Below, in pieces: positions 10,899-18,802 of a stretch of DNA of 18,802 bases (its first letter is position 1; each line of letters begins with the position of its first letter). The position numbers were made by a program, and so were the translations under genes. This DNA is from Amoebophrya sp. AT5.2 (Eukaryota; Sar; Dinophyceae; Syndiniales; Amoebophryaceae): contig RXOD01004728.1 in NCBI GenBank assembly GCA_005223375.1, forward strand, positions 1 through 18,802, in the 5' to 3' direction. The notes under the pieces were generated by a model. It was not told where the DNA came from. It did no database searches and worked only from the letters and a program-made list of their open reading frames with translations.

Positions 10899-12110
10899 AA
10901 ATCGATGGTCGAGATAAACAAGGGACGTCGCTCGTCAAGGTCGTTCGTTCGCTAAGGTCATTCGTTAAGGTCCGAATCCGAAAGAAGCAGCGACTGCGAC
11001 TCGTACTTAGTAGAGGTCGTTAGTCGTAAAGCTTACTGCGGAAACCGGAAACGGAAGGCGTAGTTTTACACTGAAACAAAGCAGAGGTACCTGGTGATTT
11101 AGCGACGAGGAAAGGTTGAAGTTAAGCAGCGTGGCTGCAAGGCGGGCATGGAGGTACAACTTGCTACCGCTGGGACGGTGTGGGCGCCGGCGGGGGGGAA
11201 AGAGGTGACGACCCAGAATGCTAGATGCAAAGACTGCAAACAGATGATCGACTGCAACCTGATTTACACCTACAAATCAGATAAACAAGGTGCCGCTATG
11301 TATAAAGAAACCGCCCGCGCGGCGCGCGCGCGCTTATCGATCCGCTATACAATTATTTTTTCTCGATGTCGACGCCGCGCAGCAAGGAGGACGCTGCGCA
11401 CTATTCTACCCTAAGAACAAGCTCGGTTGGATAAGATGAAGCCTCGCTGCAGGAGGTATGAGTGAAGTTTTAACTACCCGCTGATTGCTCAAATGGACGA
11501 TGAGGCATCATTGAGTCAAGAATAATGACATGCTTTTATCACGCCGGCGTACCCGTACTCAACGCACGACAGCTCTGCGATGATCATATGGATAAAACGA
11601 ACAGTGCGAAGACATTGCCACGCAACGGAATAGTGCCAGAATGTGCATACTCGAAGCATAGATCTGATGCCGACCCCCGCCCACGAGGGGTACAGGGCTG
11701 CGCGCTGCAGCTGAAGAGGATGGATACGGATGGTTCCACCGGAGAATCGTTGTGTTTCGTCTGCAACCGAAGCCGAGATGCAAGAGAGGAGCGTCCTGGA
11801 TGCAGTGCCGCGCAGCGAGGCACAGATTCAGTTGTTTCAAATTACTTGTAACTTACTCTGAAGATGAATGACAATGATGATGATCCGTACTCGACCTGAT
11901 GGCCTACGAAGTACAAGTAGCAGCGCTTTTCGCCGGACTTTTTTTGCGTTTCGCGTCTTCTAATGATCCCACTTGCACCTACTGGAGCTGCGCCAGGCTT
12001 CATGCAACATCGCTATTGACACCAACCTACCAGTGTTCCTTATCCCTGCCCTTGTTTGTGCAAGAATGCCTGCGGCTACTCGGCGTGCCGCGGCCCTCCT
12101 GAATCCACCG
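10899..12110. other. Spacer between the PA2G4 gene and the DD3-3 family gene
   Basis: About 1.2 kb without a supported gene. Two short open stretches (11148-11414 and 11525-11851) have no recognisable protein features or coding signs. A small degenerate repeat of AAGGTC and CGTT sits at about 10936-10972. The right part must contain the DD3-3 promoter and leader. A 5' exon cannot be excluded, because the frame of the first DD3-3 exon stays open back to 11973. Confidence 0.5.
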
Positions 12111-15100
12111 ATGCGCCTCTTTTCTTTCTTCCTACACCTGCCGTTCCTGGGCCGGGAGCCGCCGCGCCTTCTCGTTTGCGGGGACATGTACCTGCACAAC
12201 CCGCGGGGCAGTAACAACAAGCTTTCCGAGGTGTCCAACAACGTGCAGAATGACAACCGGCTGTTCGATTCGCAGAACAACGCCCGCGCTGGGTACCAGG
12301 TTGGCGACGCCTGCGATTAAGGCGAGAGGATCCAGCCGTGCTGTTGTTCCGAGGCATGCGTATGTGTATCCGATCCGAGTGTGTGCGACGCTTGATGCTG
12401 TTTTTGTAGCTAGTAGTAAAGTACGACTCGTGGTCACGTATTGATTTCTTTGTTTCGTTTCGGTTTCCGTGTACGTGTTGTAGGAATGCAATGGGGCTCC
12501 ACCATCTTCAGGGTCCTGCCGTGTGGTCCTGTGTTTTTTTCTTAGGTAAGACAATTTTCTATTGTTGTGCATGTGCTGCCGTGTTGTGTCCACCAGGGAT
12601 TGGATTTTTTTTTCTTCCGCTAATGCTCGCGCGCGTGCGACAGCGATCCGGACGACGAGAACCACAACTACGACGAAACCGTCCCCGGGGCCATGGAGGG
12701 CATGATGCAGTACTACCGCGGGAGCGAGCTCTGGATTGAGTGGACGCAGCAGCATGGGTGCGGCTCGGACCTGGGCGCGGAGCGGCAGCCGAACGTGGTG
12801 TGCACCGTGATCCTCCAGTACATGTGCGAGAGCGACAACCGAAAGATCGGGGAAACCTTGAACGGCAACGGCCGCAGCGGAGATATCTCGCGCGGGGTGA
12901 TTCGGGACGGCTACCTGCGGGGGAACCAGAACAACGCGGGCGGGGACGAGATCGACACCCCCTACCCGAAGTCGCGGCAGATGGCCGCCGCGCTCGGGGA
13001 GGACGTCACGAAGGCGTCGGACGCGACGACGTCCAGGCGGTCGTCGAGCACGGACGCGACGCTGACGAAGGAGGTGTACAAGTACGGGCAGCACGAACCC
13101 CTGGACTACTACCTGGACTGCCGGGCGCGGGAGCGAAACCGGGGGCTGTACGCCGCGAACCGCAACGTCCAGGACACGAAAGGCGCAACGGCGACGCGAC
13201 AGAACAACAACGGGGAGCGGCACGGACTGGAGTGCGCAGAGGAGCGGGACTACTACCCGTATTGGCACCCCTCGCCGTGGCATGACATCGCGATCTTCAC
13301 GTCGGAGAAGCGTTGCGACTACTTCCAGGAGCACTCGCAAAACGTGGAGGGGAAGCACTACTGCCGGTCGACGTCAAGCACGGACGACTTCGGGACGGGG
13401 GTGTCGGAGTGCTCGAAGGCAAACAACGAATTCGCCTGCGCGGCGATGACCAGCGCGGGCGGGCAGTGGTGAGGACGAGTTTTGATGAAGCAAGCTACCA
13501 GCTTTGTCATTGTGATTTCAAAAATTCGTCTAAACAAAGAATCAATACCTACGATTTCTGAGGAACTTCACATTCCGGTTTCAGGTTGGGTTGCGCTTGG
13601 ACCGAGTTTCCTTCTTGGAACGAGCTGCCGGGCCACTACAGTGAGGGCGAGGAGGAGGCTCCCGAGTGCTACGGCGCGTACAAGACGCGCGACAATCACA
13701 ACGGCAACTACGGTTCGGCCGGTGCCGGCGGCGGCTTCCAGTCCAAGATCAACGGGCAGGCCAGTCACTACGTGTGGGAGATCCCCGACCACCTCCCCCG
13801 GGACGAAAAGTGCGTGTTCCGGATCCGGTACAATATGACGAACCTGGACTTCGTGAGGCTCGACCCAGCGAACGAGGAGACGGTGAGCGAGGACTACTAC
13901 GACCAGGTGGACAGCTCGTTCAACGACGACCGGGCGGTCGTGAAAAACAACGCGCGGTCGAACGCGCTGAACCTGCCCCGCGTCCAGTCCGGCGCCCCCA
14001 CCTGCAAGGACGTCACCTTCACCGCGGAGAACCAGCGCCGCGTGGTGCTGTCGCCCGGCGGCCCGGAGGGTTACGAGCGGTACTACGGGTGCGACCCCAT
14101 CACGAACGTGGAGCAGACCATCCTGAACAACTACCAGCTGGAGCTGCGGAAGGAGCCCACGCCCTTTTCCGCCGCGCCGGTGACGCTGCGTTGCTGCGAG
14201 ACGAACGTGAACCGGATTTTGACCGTAAACGCGAACGAGAACCAGCTGGGGCGCACGTTCCAGGACCGGTCGCACGCCTTCGTGATCCGAGAGAGGCCCG
14301 AGGAGATCAGCGGGAGCGCGCGCATCGTGAACTACAACGTGCGGGGGCGCCGCGGCAACATCGTACAGGTGTACCCGGCGGTGGAGTACGACTTCGTGCC
14401 GCCCGATTTAGAGATCACGGAAGGCGACTTTCTCCACTTCCAGTGGGCCATGAGCGACGCGAATGCAAACAATGCCGGGAACGGGCGGGCGGGCACGGAC
14501 CGCGCGAACCTAGTGCAGGTGGGGACGATCAACGTCGCGGAGGCGGGGCGGCGCGGCGCGTTGGTGTTCTCGGCTGCGGAGCACCTGGGCCCGTCGACAA
14601 AGCTGAGCGACGTCGGGAAGCACACTCTGTTTTGCGACTACGAGGACGCGGAGGGCCGGGAACGCGAGGACTGCCTGTCGAAAATCGTGCGGTTCGCGTA
14701 CCTGGGGCAAACGCTGTGCACGGACCGAAACAATGACCAGGCGGGGCGGAACTGCGCGCAGCTGAACTCCGCGAGCCCCTACTTCAATTACGCTGCGCCG
14801 ATCGAGATGAGGGAGACCGGCACATTCTTCATCAAGTCCACGCGCAACGACGACTTCTCGAACCGGAGCCAGAAGGCGCGCATCACGGTGCGGCCGTACC
14901 TGACGCCGCTGGCGTGGTTCGCGATTGTGTTGGCGGGCGTGTGCGCGCTCGCGGTGCCGATATTCTTCTTGCTGTTGGTACGGTTCCAGACGATGAACCC
15001 GGGGAGTGACTGGAGCGCGAACCGGTTTCGGGTGAATTGCTGTGTGCGCCGGGCGCTGGGCGGCAGCGAGGAAGCGTTCACGAAGTGGCTGGAAGAAAGG

Positions 15101-15412
15101 AGGGGGATGCTGGTAGCGCAGCACGAGCAGTTTCAGCGGAGTAAGTCCGGTGTCGCGGCCGACGCCGCGCAGATGAGTTTGTTGGGGCCGCCGCATCAGC
15201 AGCGCGGGTTTCTTGGGGGAGGAGCGGCTACATCGTTCCGGAACATTCTGAGCGGCGCAAAGGGGCCGTCGTTCTTGTCGTTCTTTATGATAAATCTACT
15301 CCGCCCTCACGCACGAAGCGACGATAATAAGATATTCAAAGTCCTCGTAACTCTGATCCCTCGTGTTTCTTTGCCTGAGCGTCTTTCTGAGTCTTCTGAA
15401 ATCTGGCACTAA
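12111..15412 (+). CDS. DD3-3 family single-pass membrane protein, three exons
   Basis: Exons are 12111..12313, 12644..13468 and 13585..15412, giving 951 aa plus TAA in one frame. The mature N-terminus GDMYLHNPRGSNNKL, then NRLFDSQNNARAGYQVGD, SELWIEWTQQHGCG, VILQYMCE, ATRQNNNGERHGLECAEERD, YYPYWHPSPWHDIAIFTS and GGQW, is the pattern I know from Dictyostelium protein DD3-3 and its relatives. The molecular function of the family is not established to my knowledge. Topology: a hydrophobic N-terminus fitting a signal peptide, a Cys-rich ectodomain, one membrane helix at about residues 781-808 (LAWFAIVLAGVCALAVP, nt about 14898-14982), and a tail of about 140 residues. The start at 12111 puts the hydrophobic stretch first; 12066 is an alternative. 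Intron 2 is canonical; intron 1 is unusual (separate entry). After about 15286 codons become AT-richer, so the last 40 or so residues are less certain. Confidence 0.85.
12314..12643 (+). other. Intron 1 of the DD3-3 family gene, apparent non-GT donor, flanked by GCGAT direct repeat
   Basis: Exon 1 reads ...GYQVGDACD and meets TAA at 12318. Exon 2 starts in the same phase at the GAT of SDPDDENHNYDE. GCGAT occurs at both edges (12313-12317 and 12643-12647), so the cut cannot be placed to the base. Taking the acceptor as CAG ending at 12643 puts CG at the donor. No GT in a compatible phase retains GYQVGD; the canonical option GT at 12293 (ALW-type join in phase 2) would delete it. Total exon length is divisible by three only with phase-preserving cuts such as these. 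Confidence 0.6.
13469..13584 (+). other. Intron 2 of the DD3-3 family gene
   Basis: This 116-nt intron starts GTGAGGACG and ends GGTTTCAG. The join gives GGQW-LGCAWTEFPSW in frame. Upstream, the exon would otherwise stop at TGA right after GGQW. The intron is visibly AT-richer than the exons. Confidence 0.9.
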
Positions 15413-16122
15413 CCGTTTACGGCTTGGAAAGCTGTTTCTGACTAACATGATCTACTAAGAGTTTTTTCTGTTTTTTCTTGCTGTCAGTCGCACTTATTGT
15501 GCACCTGCACCCAGGGATGTGTTGGGAGAGCTTAGGACGCTTCGGCGTTACGGCTAGCCCTCACTTCTCTTGTGTTTCGGAGGGGACACCGGGTACCACA
15601 TCTAGTTCACTAGAGGCGATCCTCTAGAGAACTGGTGTGGTTCTTTGCAGGTCGCTCACGAGTCGCGACTGGTAGTAAGAAGAACGGTCTTTACTCTTAA
15701 TAGATGATGTTGGTCAGTTTCTCCTGCCCATGTATGGGAAATCGTCGCGAGGCGAGCCCCCCCTCCTCCTGGAGGTCTCAGACCGCGAGCCACCTTAACC
15801 AAGGCAAGCTCGCCCCCCCATCTCAGCCCACTTCTCAGCAGCTCCACCGCGCCATCTCAGTTCGGCCAGCAGGAGCAACCAGCTCAGTCTTTCGAAGTCA
15901 TCAGCCCACGTCGCACTTGTCGGGGAACCCGTGCAGGAGGCGAGTGTTCCTTCTCAGAATTTTCAGCCACGCTAAGGCGCAATGAGAGCACGAGACGTAT
16001 CTTCATCACGCAAACAGTCAGACACCAAAAGCCAGAAGTTACACTTAAGCACGCGAAATGGTGAAAAAAGTCTAGGGTGGTGTTGCTGTTTGCCCGCACG
16101 CAGGACCAGAACAAAACCCAGG
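15413..16122. other. Spacer between the DD3-3 gene and the 3' cluster
   Basis: It holds a small ACGC-TTCG-GCGT hairpin (15537-15548), a long hairpin (15595-15641) and a C-rich stretch with many TCAG tetramers (about 15770-15970). A 93-codon ORF (15704-15985) and an open frame from 15982 that continues into the next CDS could be upstream exons, but no convincing protein is visible. CCCGCACGCAG ending at 16102 resembles a splice acceptor just before the ATG at 16123, so a 5'-leader intron is possible. Confidence 0.5.
15595..15641. repeat. Long imperfect inverted repeat (hairpin) with CGAT loop
   Basis: The left arm 15595-15616 (ACCACA, AGTTC, CTAGAGG) pairs with the right arm 15621-15641 (CCTCTAG, GAACT, TGTGGT) across the loop CGAT. 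About 18 base pairs form, with one mismatch and one small bulged region. It follows the DD3-3 stop codon by about 180 bases. It could be a 3'-end RNA structure of that gene, a small foldback element or part of the promoter region of the next cluster; the sequence alone does not decide. Confidence 0.8.
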
Positions 16123-16861
16123 ATGACTGACGAAGTCAAAGCCCTACTGGGCGAGATCAAAGCAGCCCTCGGACAAGCCCGGGCGGCAGCGGAGTCGAAG
16201 GATGGAGAGCGCCTCGTTGAGAAGGCACTCGAAGTCCAGGCCATGACCGCGTCAGTGCTGCGGCTGAGCGATAGCCTCGCCCCGGACGTGATGATCGTGG
16301 AGCCGAACGGCGGCGCCAACGTGACCAAGTATTTCTCGCTAACTTTTTCAGTCAACTCACAAAGTAAAATCTCAATCACTGAAAAACGCCACGCCACACA
16401 TCAAGATGCTAAACAACGTCACCACAGCCAAGCGCTCATGCACGAGCTGGAGGCGATCAAGAACAAAATGAACGCGAACGAAGAGCACAACAAGAAAGAG
16501 TTCGATAGAGTGGGGAAAATGCTCGGAGACATCCTGGAGGAACTAATGTTCCAGTACCAGGGTGAGGACGGCAGTGAAAAGAAAGACTAAGCACGAACTT
16601 CGGATCATAAGTGGAGAACCACCATCATGAAGACGTTTTCTTGAAAGTAAAAAATCTAAAACAAGTAATCATAAAGAGTAAAGTACCTCAGCAGCTCCAT
16701 CAGAGCAAGCCGTGGATGCGCGAGCAGTCACCACCCACCGCGAGGCCAAAAGACCTCATGTTGCTCGTTTGTATCACAGCCGTCGTCGTCGTCGTCGTCG
16801 TCGTAGCGCGCCGTCGCGTCGCACAATGTTGGCGAGCAAAGCCGGAGGGAAGGAACTATAA
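16123..16861 (+). CDS. Unrecognised coiled-coil-like protein with Arg-rich C-terminus (block 1 of 3' cluster); exons 16123..16328, 16428..16561, 16692..16861
   Basis: Splicing two short introns in matching phases gives 169 aa plus TAA. The N-terminal two thirds are charged and helix-prone (MTDEVKALLGEIKAALGQ; MHELEAIKNKMNANEEHNKK), suggesting a coiled coil or oligomerisation segment. The C-terminus is basic, with eight consecutive Arg encoded by a CGT run (16781-16804), then SAPSRRTMLASKAGGKEL. Acidic or helical head plus basic tail would fit a nucleic-acid-binding or capsid-like protein, but I recognise no family. The stop at 16859 lies 60 bases before the ATG of block 2 in the same frame. 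An in-frame alternative intron (GT at 16767 to AG at 16880, 114 nt) would remove the Arg tract and stop and fuse blocks 1 and 2. The start was chosen as the ATG just before the helical region, after an acceptor-like CAG. Confidence 0.6.
16329..16427 (+). other. Intron a of the 3' cluster (99 nt)
   Basis: It begins GTATTTCTCG and ends CACCACAG. Its phase-2 join gives NVTN-QALMHELEAI. GCTAAAC at 16408-16414 lies 13 bases before the 3' end and is a likely branch site. It is AT-rich relative to the exons and happens to be readable in frame, so an unspliced product is formally possible. Confidence 0.65.
16562..16691 (+). other. Intron b of the 3' cluster (130 nt)
   Basis: It begins GTGAGGACGG and ends GTACCTCAG. 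Its phase-1 join gives MFQYQ-AAPSEQAVDARAV. AATCTAAA occurs at 16653-16660. Unspliced, the frame would stop at TAA (16588-16590). Confidence 0.65.
16781..16804 (+). repeat. Eight CGT trinucleotide repeats coding poly-Arg
   Basis: This is a perfect run of eight CGT units. In the spliced frame of block 1 it codes eight Arg; in the other frames it codes Val or Ser. It is either a microsatellite that has made a basic tract or part of an optional intron. Confidence 0.9.
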
Positions 16862-16921
16862 GTGTTTCAACAGAGATCAGCAGGAAACCAGAAGAAGAGC
16901 GATTACGCAGGACCAGCCACT

Positions 16922-17470
16922 ATGGCAGGTTCCCACATGTATCGCGATTATATGTTTGAAATACACGAACAAGGACTCCTAGACTCTTATCCGGCATGGC
17001 CGACCATCACGGTTATCTCGTCTGAGTGTCCGCCCAAAATCGACACTGTGCTACCGGTCACGCACTGGCTGTACAACCGAGCGTACGGCGACGCCGAGAA
17101 CGTCCATTGGAAACATTTGGACGAGATCATCGAGGCGGCCGAGAAGCAGGAGACTGACTTCCAGGCCAAACTCAAGGAGCACCGCGCCGGCGGAAACCCG
17201 TTCAGGCGGAGGGAAACAGTCAACAACTCATCAGCAACCCCGCCCAACGGCGCGGTGTACTCGCAAACAGCATGGACCCTTCAGTCGGAAGCAGCAAGGG
17301 GCGCGACAAACCCAATGAACCGCCGGCCCAGGAGTCGGACTCCGAAAGAAAGATCAAATACTACACGGAACCTTTCGAAAAAGACAGCCTTGAGTTCCTC
17401 ATCTACCACTTGCTGCCCGTCCGCGTCGACTTCGGCTTCTCGGAGTGCGGGAGAAACATCGAACAACTGA
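16922..17470 (+). CDS. Unrecognised protein (block 2 of 3' cluster)
   Basis: The ATG at 16922 opens MAGSHMYRDYMFEIHEQG, followed by a well-behaved acidic/aromatic segment (LDSYPAWPTITVISSECPP; THWLYNRAYGDAENVHWK; LDEIIEAAEKQETDFQAK). I recognise no family. To about residue 93 (GGNPF, near 17202) the frame looks genuinely coding. After that it turns into a Ser/Arg/Thr mixture that overlaps block 3 in another frame and probably is not selected. Two readings are possible: a separate 182-aa protein whose end overlaps block 3 by about 200 bases, or an exon ending at 17199 and spliced (GT 17200 to CAG 17270, 71 nt) onto the ATG of block 3, giving GGNP-MDPSVGSS in frame. Upstream codons back to 16862 are also open in this frame. 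Confidence 0.55.
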   Translation: MAGSHMYRDYMFEIHEQGLLDSYPAWPTITVISSECPPKIDTVLPVTHWLYNRAYGDAENVHWKHLDEIIEAAEKQETDFQAKLKEHRAGGNPFRRRETVNNSSATPPNGAVYSQTAWTLQSEAARGATNPMNRRPRSRTPKERSNTTRNLSKKTALSSSSTTCCPSASTSASRSAGETSNN

Positions 17471-18802
17471 AGAAGAATGCCCAGGAGTACCTGGACAGCA
17501 AGAAGGACTGGTTCAAAAAATTCGAGACGGAGACGTCGGCCAAGAACTTCGCCGCGAATGTGAACGACGTACACATTGTGCGGCTGCTCATCGAGTTGAA
17601 GAAGACCGAAAAATTCTTCCCCCCGAAGGAGGGCAAGAACGACGGAGAAGCCAGTGAGAACATGGAAAACGCGAAATGTATCAAACTACATCACAGAATG
17701 ACACAAAGCATGAAACTATCCCGAATAAAACAAAATCTAAATCCTTCACAGATAAGTTGCTCATCATCGTGGAAGCGCTCAACTTTTTGTCCAGCTGGGC
17801 AATCAAGGTGGGAGAGGACAAGTTGGCCACTGTGCCAGGAGGCCTCGACTATCGTCTGTCGGCGCGTCTGCTCAACAATTCCGGGATCAAGTACTGCGAG
17901 TTCATGCATGTCCTACAGAGGATCTATCAACGGTCGTGCAGTGCCGGCCTGTCGCCCAACTTTTGGAAGACGCCGTACAAGATGTTGTTTGCCGGCTACT
18001 CGTCGCTGAATTACATCGACGACGTCCACACGGCCGAGTGCTGCATGAGAGCGGAAACAATCATAGCAGCGAAGGAGCTGGTAACGGTTCAAGTCGAAAG
18101 GGCCTACGTGATGGCGGCAGTCGACCCCATGGCCGTGCTGCTGACGAATGCTGCGGCCGCGCTCAACAAGTTGATTCCAGTGCCGGAAAGCCACCTGCGA
18201 GAGCAAACCAAGAAACCGTATTACTTTTCACCATCAGCAATAAGTTTCATTCTCGCGAAAAGCACAAACCATAATCTAAAAAGCACCCAGGTGGATCTTC
18301 ATCAAAGACCTCGAAGAAGCCGGGGAAACGATGGAGTTCAGCAGAATCTGCACGGTGTCAACGCAAGAAATGCTTGCACCGGACCCAGAAGAAGCGAGGA
18401 TCAGCCCCCGGCCGGAAAAGCGCGGTGCCGCGGACACGACGGTGCCAGACATGTCCGGAGCTCCGATCCTCGAGCAGATGCAGACGGGTGATCAGCAAAA
18501 AGGAAAAGGGAAATCATCAGGAAGCACCATCTTCATTCCAGCTGGGAAAGGCCCGATGCCGACGCATTTCGGCATGGGACAGAGCGACCCCCTCAGCAAG
18601 CTCACACCAATGGGGTGGAGCGGCTTCGGAAACCCGCAGCCGGGAGCTGGACAGCAGCAGCAGCAGTACAGTCACAGCTACATGAACCTCAACGCCCCAC
18701 CGAGCGTCAGCCCGATGGGAGGCGGAGGGGCGAGCATCAACTTCCCACCGGGAGGAGGAAAACCGGCTCAGAGCTTCCCCGCGTACCAGCCGCAACATCA
18801 GC
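17272..18802 (+). CDS. Unrecognised gag-like protein, 3' partial (block 3 of 3' cluster); exons 17272..17677, 17752..18217, 18291..18802
   Basis: Two introns join three exons in phase to give 461 codons still open at the window edge. Order: polar start (MDPSVGSSKGRDKPNEPP); a helical region with PFEKDSLEFLIYHLLPVRVD; a second helical domain (LLIIVEALNFLSSWAIKV; LSARLLNNSGIKYCEF; FWKTPYKMLFAGYSSLNYID; ELVTVQVERAYVMAAVDPMA); a charged linker; then a Gln/Gly/Pro/Met-rich tail. A compact helical core followed by a flexible Gly/Pro/Gln tail resembles the general build of capsid/gag proteins, but there is no zinc knuckle, protease or reverse transcriptase in view, so this is only an analogy. The first intron has two phase-equivalent donors (17654 GTGAGA, 17678 GTATCA); the second is used here because it resembles its neighbours. 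The true start may lie upstream if blocks 2 and 3 are fused. Confidence 0.6.
17678..17751 (+). other. Intron c of the 3' cluster (74 nt; or 98 nt from 17654)
   Basis: It begins GTATCAAAC and ends CCTTCACAG; AATCTAAA lies at 17734-17741, ten bases before the 3' end. The phase-1 join restores the frame to KLLIIVEALNF. The alternative donor GTGAGA at 17654 has the same phase and removes eight more residues. Confidence 0.7.
18218..18290 (+). other. Intron d of the 3' cluster (73 nt)
   Basis: It begins GTATTACTTT and ends AGCACCCAG; AATCTAAA lies at 18273-18280, ten bases before the 3' end. The phase-2 join gives REQTKKP-WIFIKDLEEAG and opens a frame that runs to the window edge, whereas the unspliced frame ends at a stop near 18490. 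Confidence 0.8.

Noticed and set aside
11148..11851. Two short + strand ORFs (88 and 108 codons) in the spacer
   Set aside because: No recognisable protein, no splice context and mixed codon character; length is within chance expectation for GC-rich DNA.
12293..12643. Canonical GT-AG version of DD3-3 intron 1
   Set aside because: It keeps the frame but removes GYQVGDAC, which reads as coding and family-like; kept only as the refuting alternative.
12132..13358. Long minus-strand ORF (408 codons) opposite the DD3-3 gene
   Set aside because: It crosses intron 1 and its translation is a Val/Arg/Leu-rich mirror of GC-rich codons; the + strand carries conserved DD3-3 motifs.
15510..15670. Possible LTR (TGTTGGGAG start) upstream of the gag-like cluster
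   Set aside because: I found no matching second LTR, no clear primer-binding site and no polypurine tract within the window.
17211..17217. GGGAAAC, a classic -1 frameshift heptamer, in the block 2/3 overlap
   Set aside because: Its codon register belongs to the block 3 frame, not block 2, so a -1 slip there would leave the needed frame rather than enter it.

Overview
The window is nuclear DNA from an intron-bearing single-celled eukaryote. All supported genes are on the + strand, and reading frames continue only after short introns are removed, mostly GT...CAG. A dinoflagellate or other alveolate fits best, because of long Thr/Ser runs between small repeated modules, GC-rich codon third positions and one intron that looks non-canonical. 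This placement is inference; no rRNA, spliced leader or other lineage marker is present.

Layout: (1) 2-6162, the 3' part of a three-exon gene for a very large, low-complexity, probably surface or secretory-pathway glycoprotein with one C-terminal membrane segment. (2) 6163-7340, spacer and upstream region of the next gene. (3) 7341-10898, a complete eight-exon gene for a PA2G4/EBP1 homologue (416 aa, frame intact across all seven introns); its 1.19-kb intron 4 carries a diverged repeat family. (4) 10899-12110, spacer. (5) 12111-15412, a three-exon gene for a DD3-3 family membrane protein (951 aa); its first intron is flanked by a 5-base direct repeat and best fits a non-GT donor. (6) 15413-16122, spacer with a long hairpin. 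(7) 16123 to the right edge, a cluster of three unrecognised coding blocks split by short AT-rich introns. Four of these introns restore frame exactly.

The last cluster is the strongest candidate for something undescribed. Block 1 ends in a stop 60 bases before the ATG of block 2 in the same frame. Block 2 overlaps block 3 in a different frame. Either this is a polycistronic, gag-like or virus-like arrangement in a nuclear genome, or two less typical introns (about 114 and 71 nt) fuse everything into one protein. RNA evidence would decide.

Nothing suggests that the four genes act in one pathway. They look like independent same-strand neighbours separated by roughly 0.7-1.2 kb.
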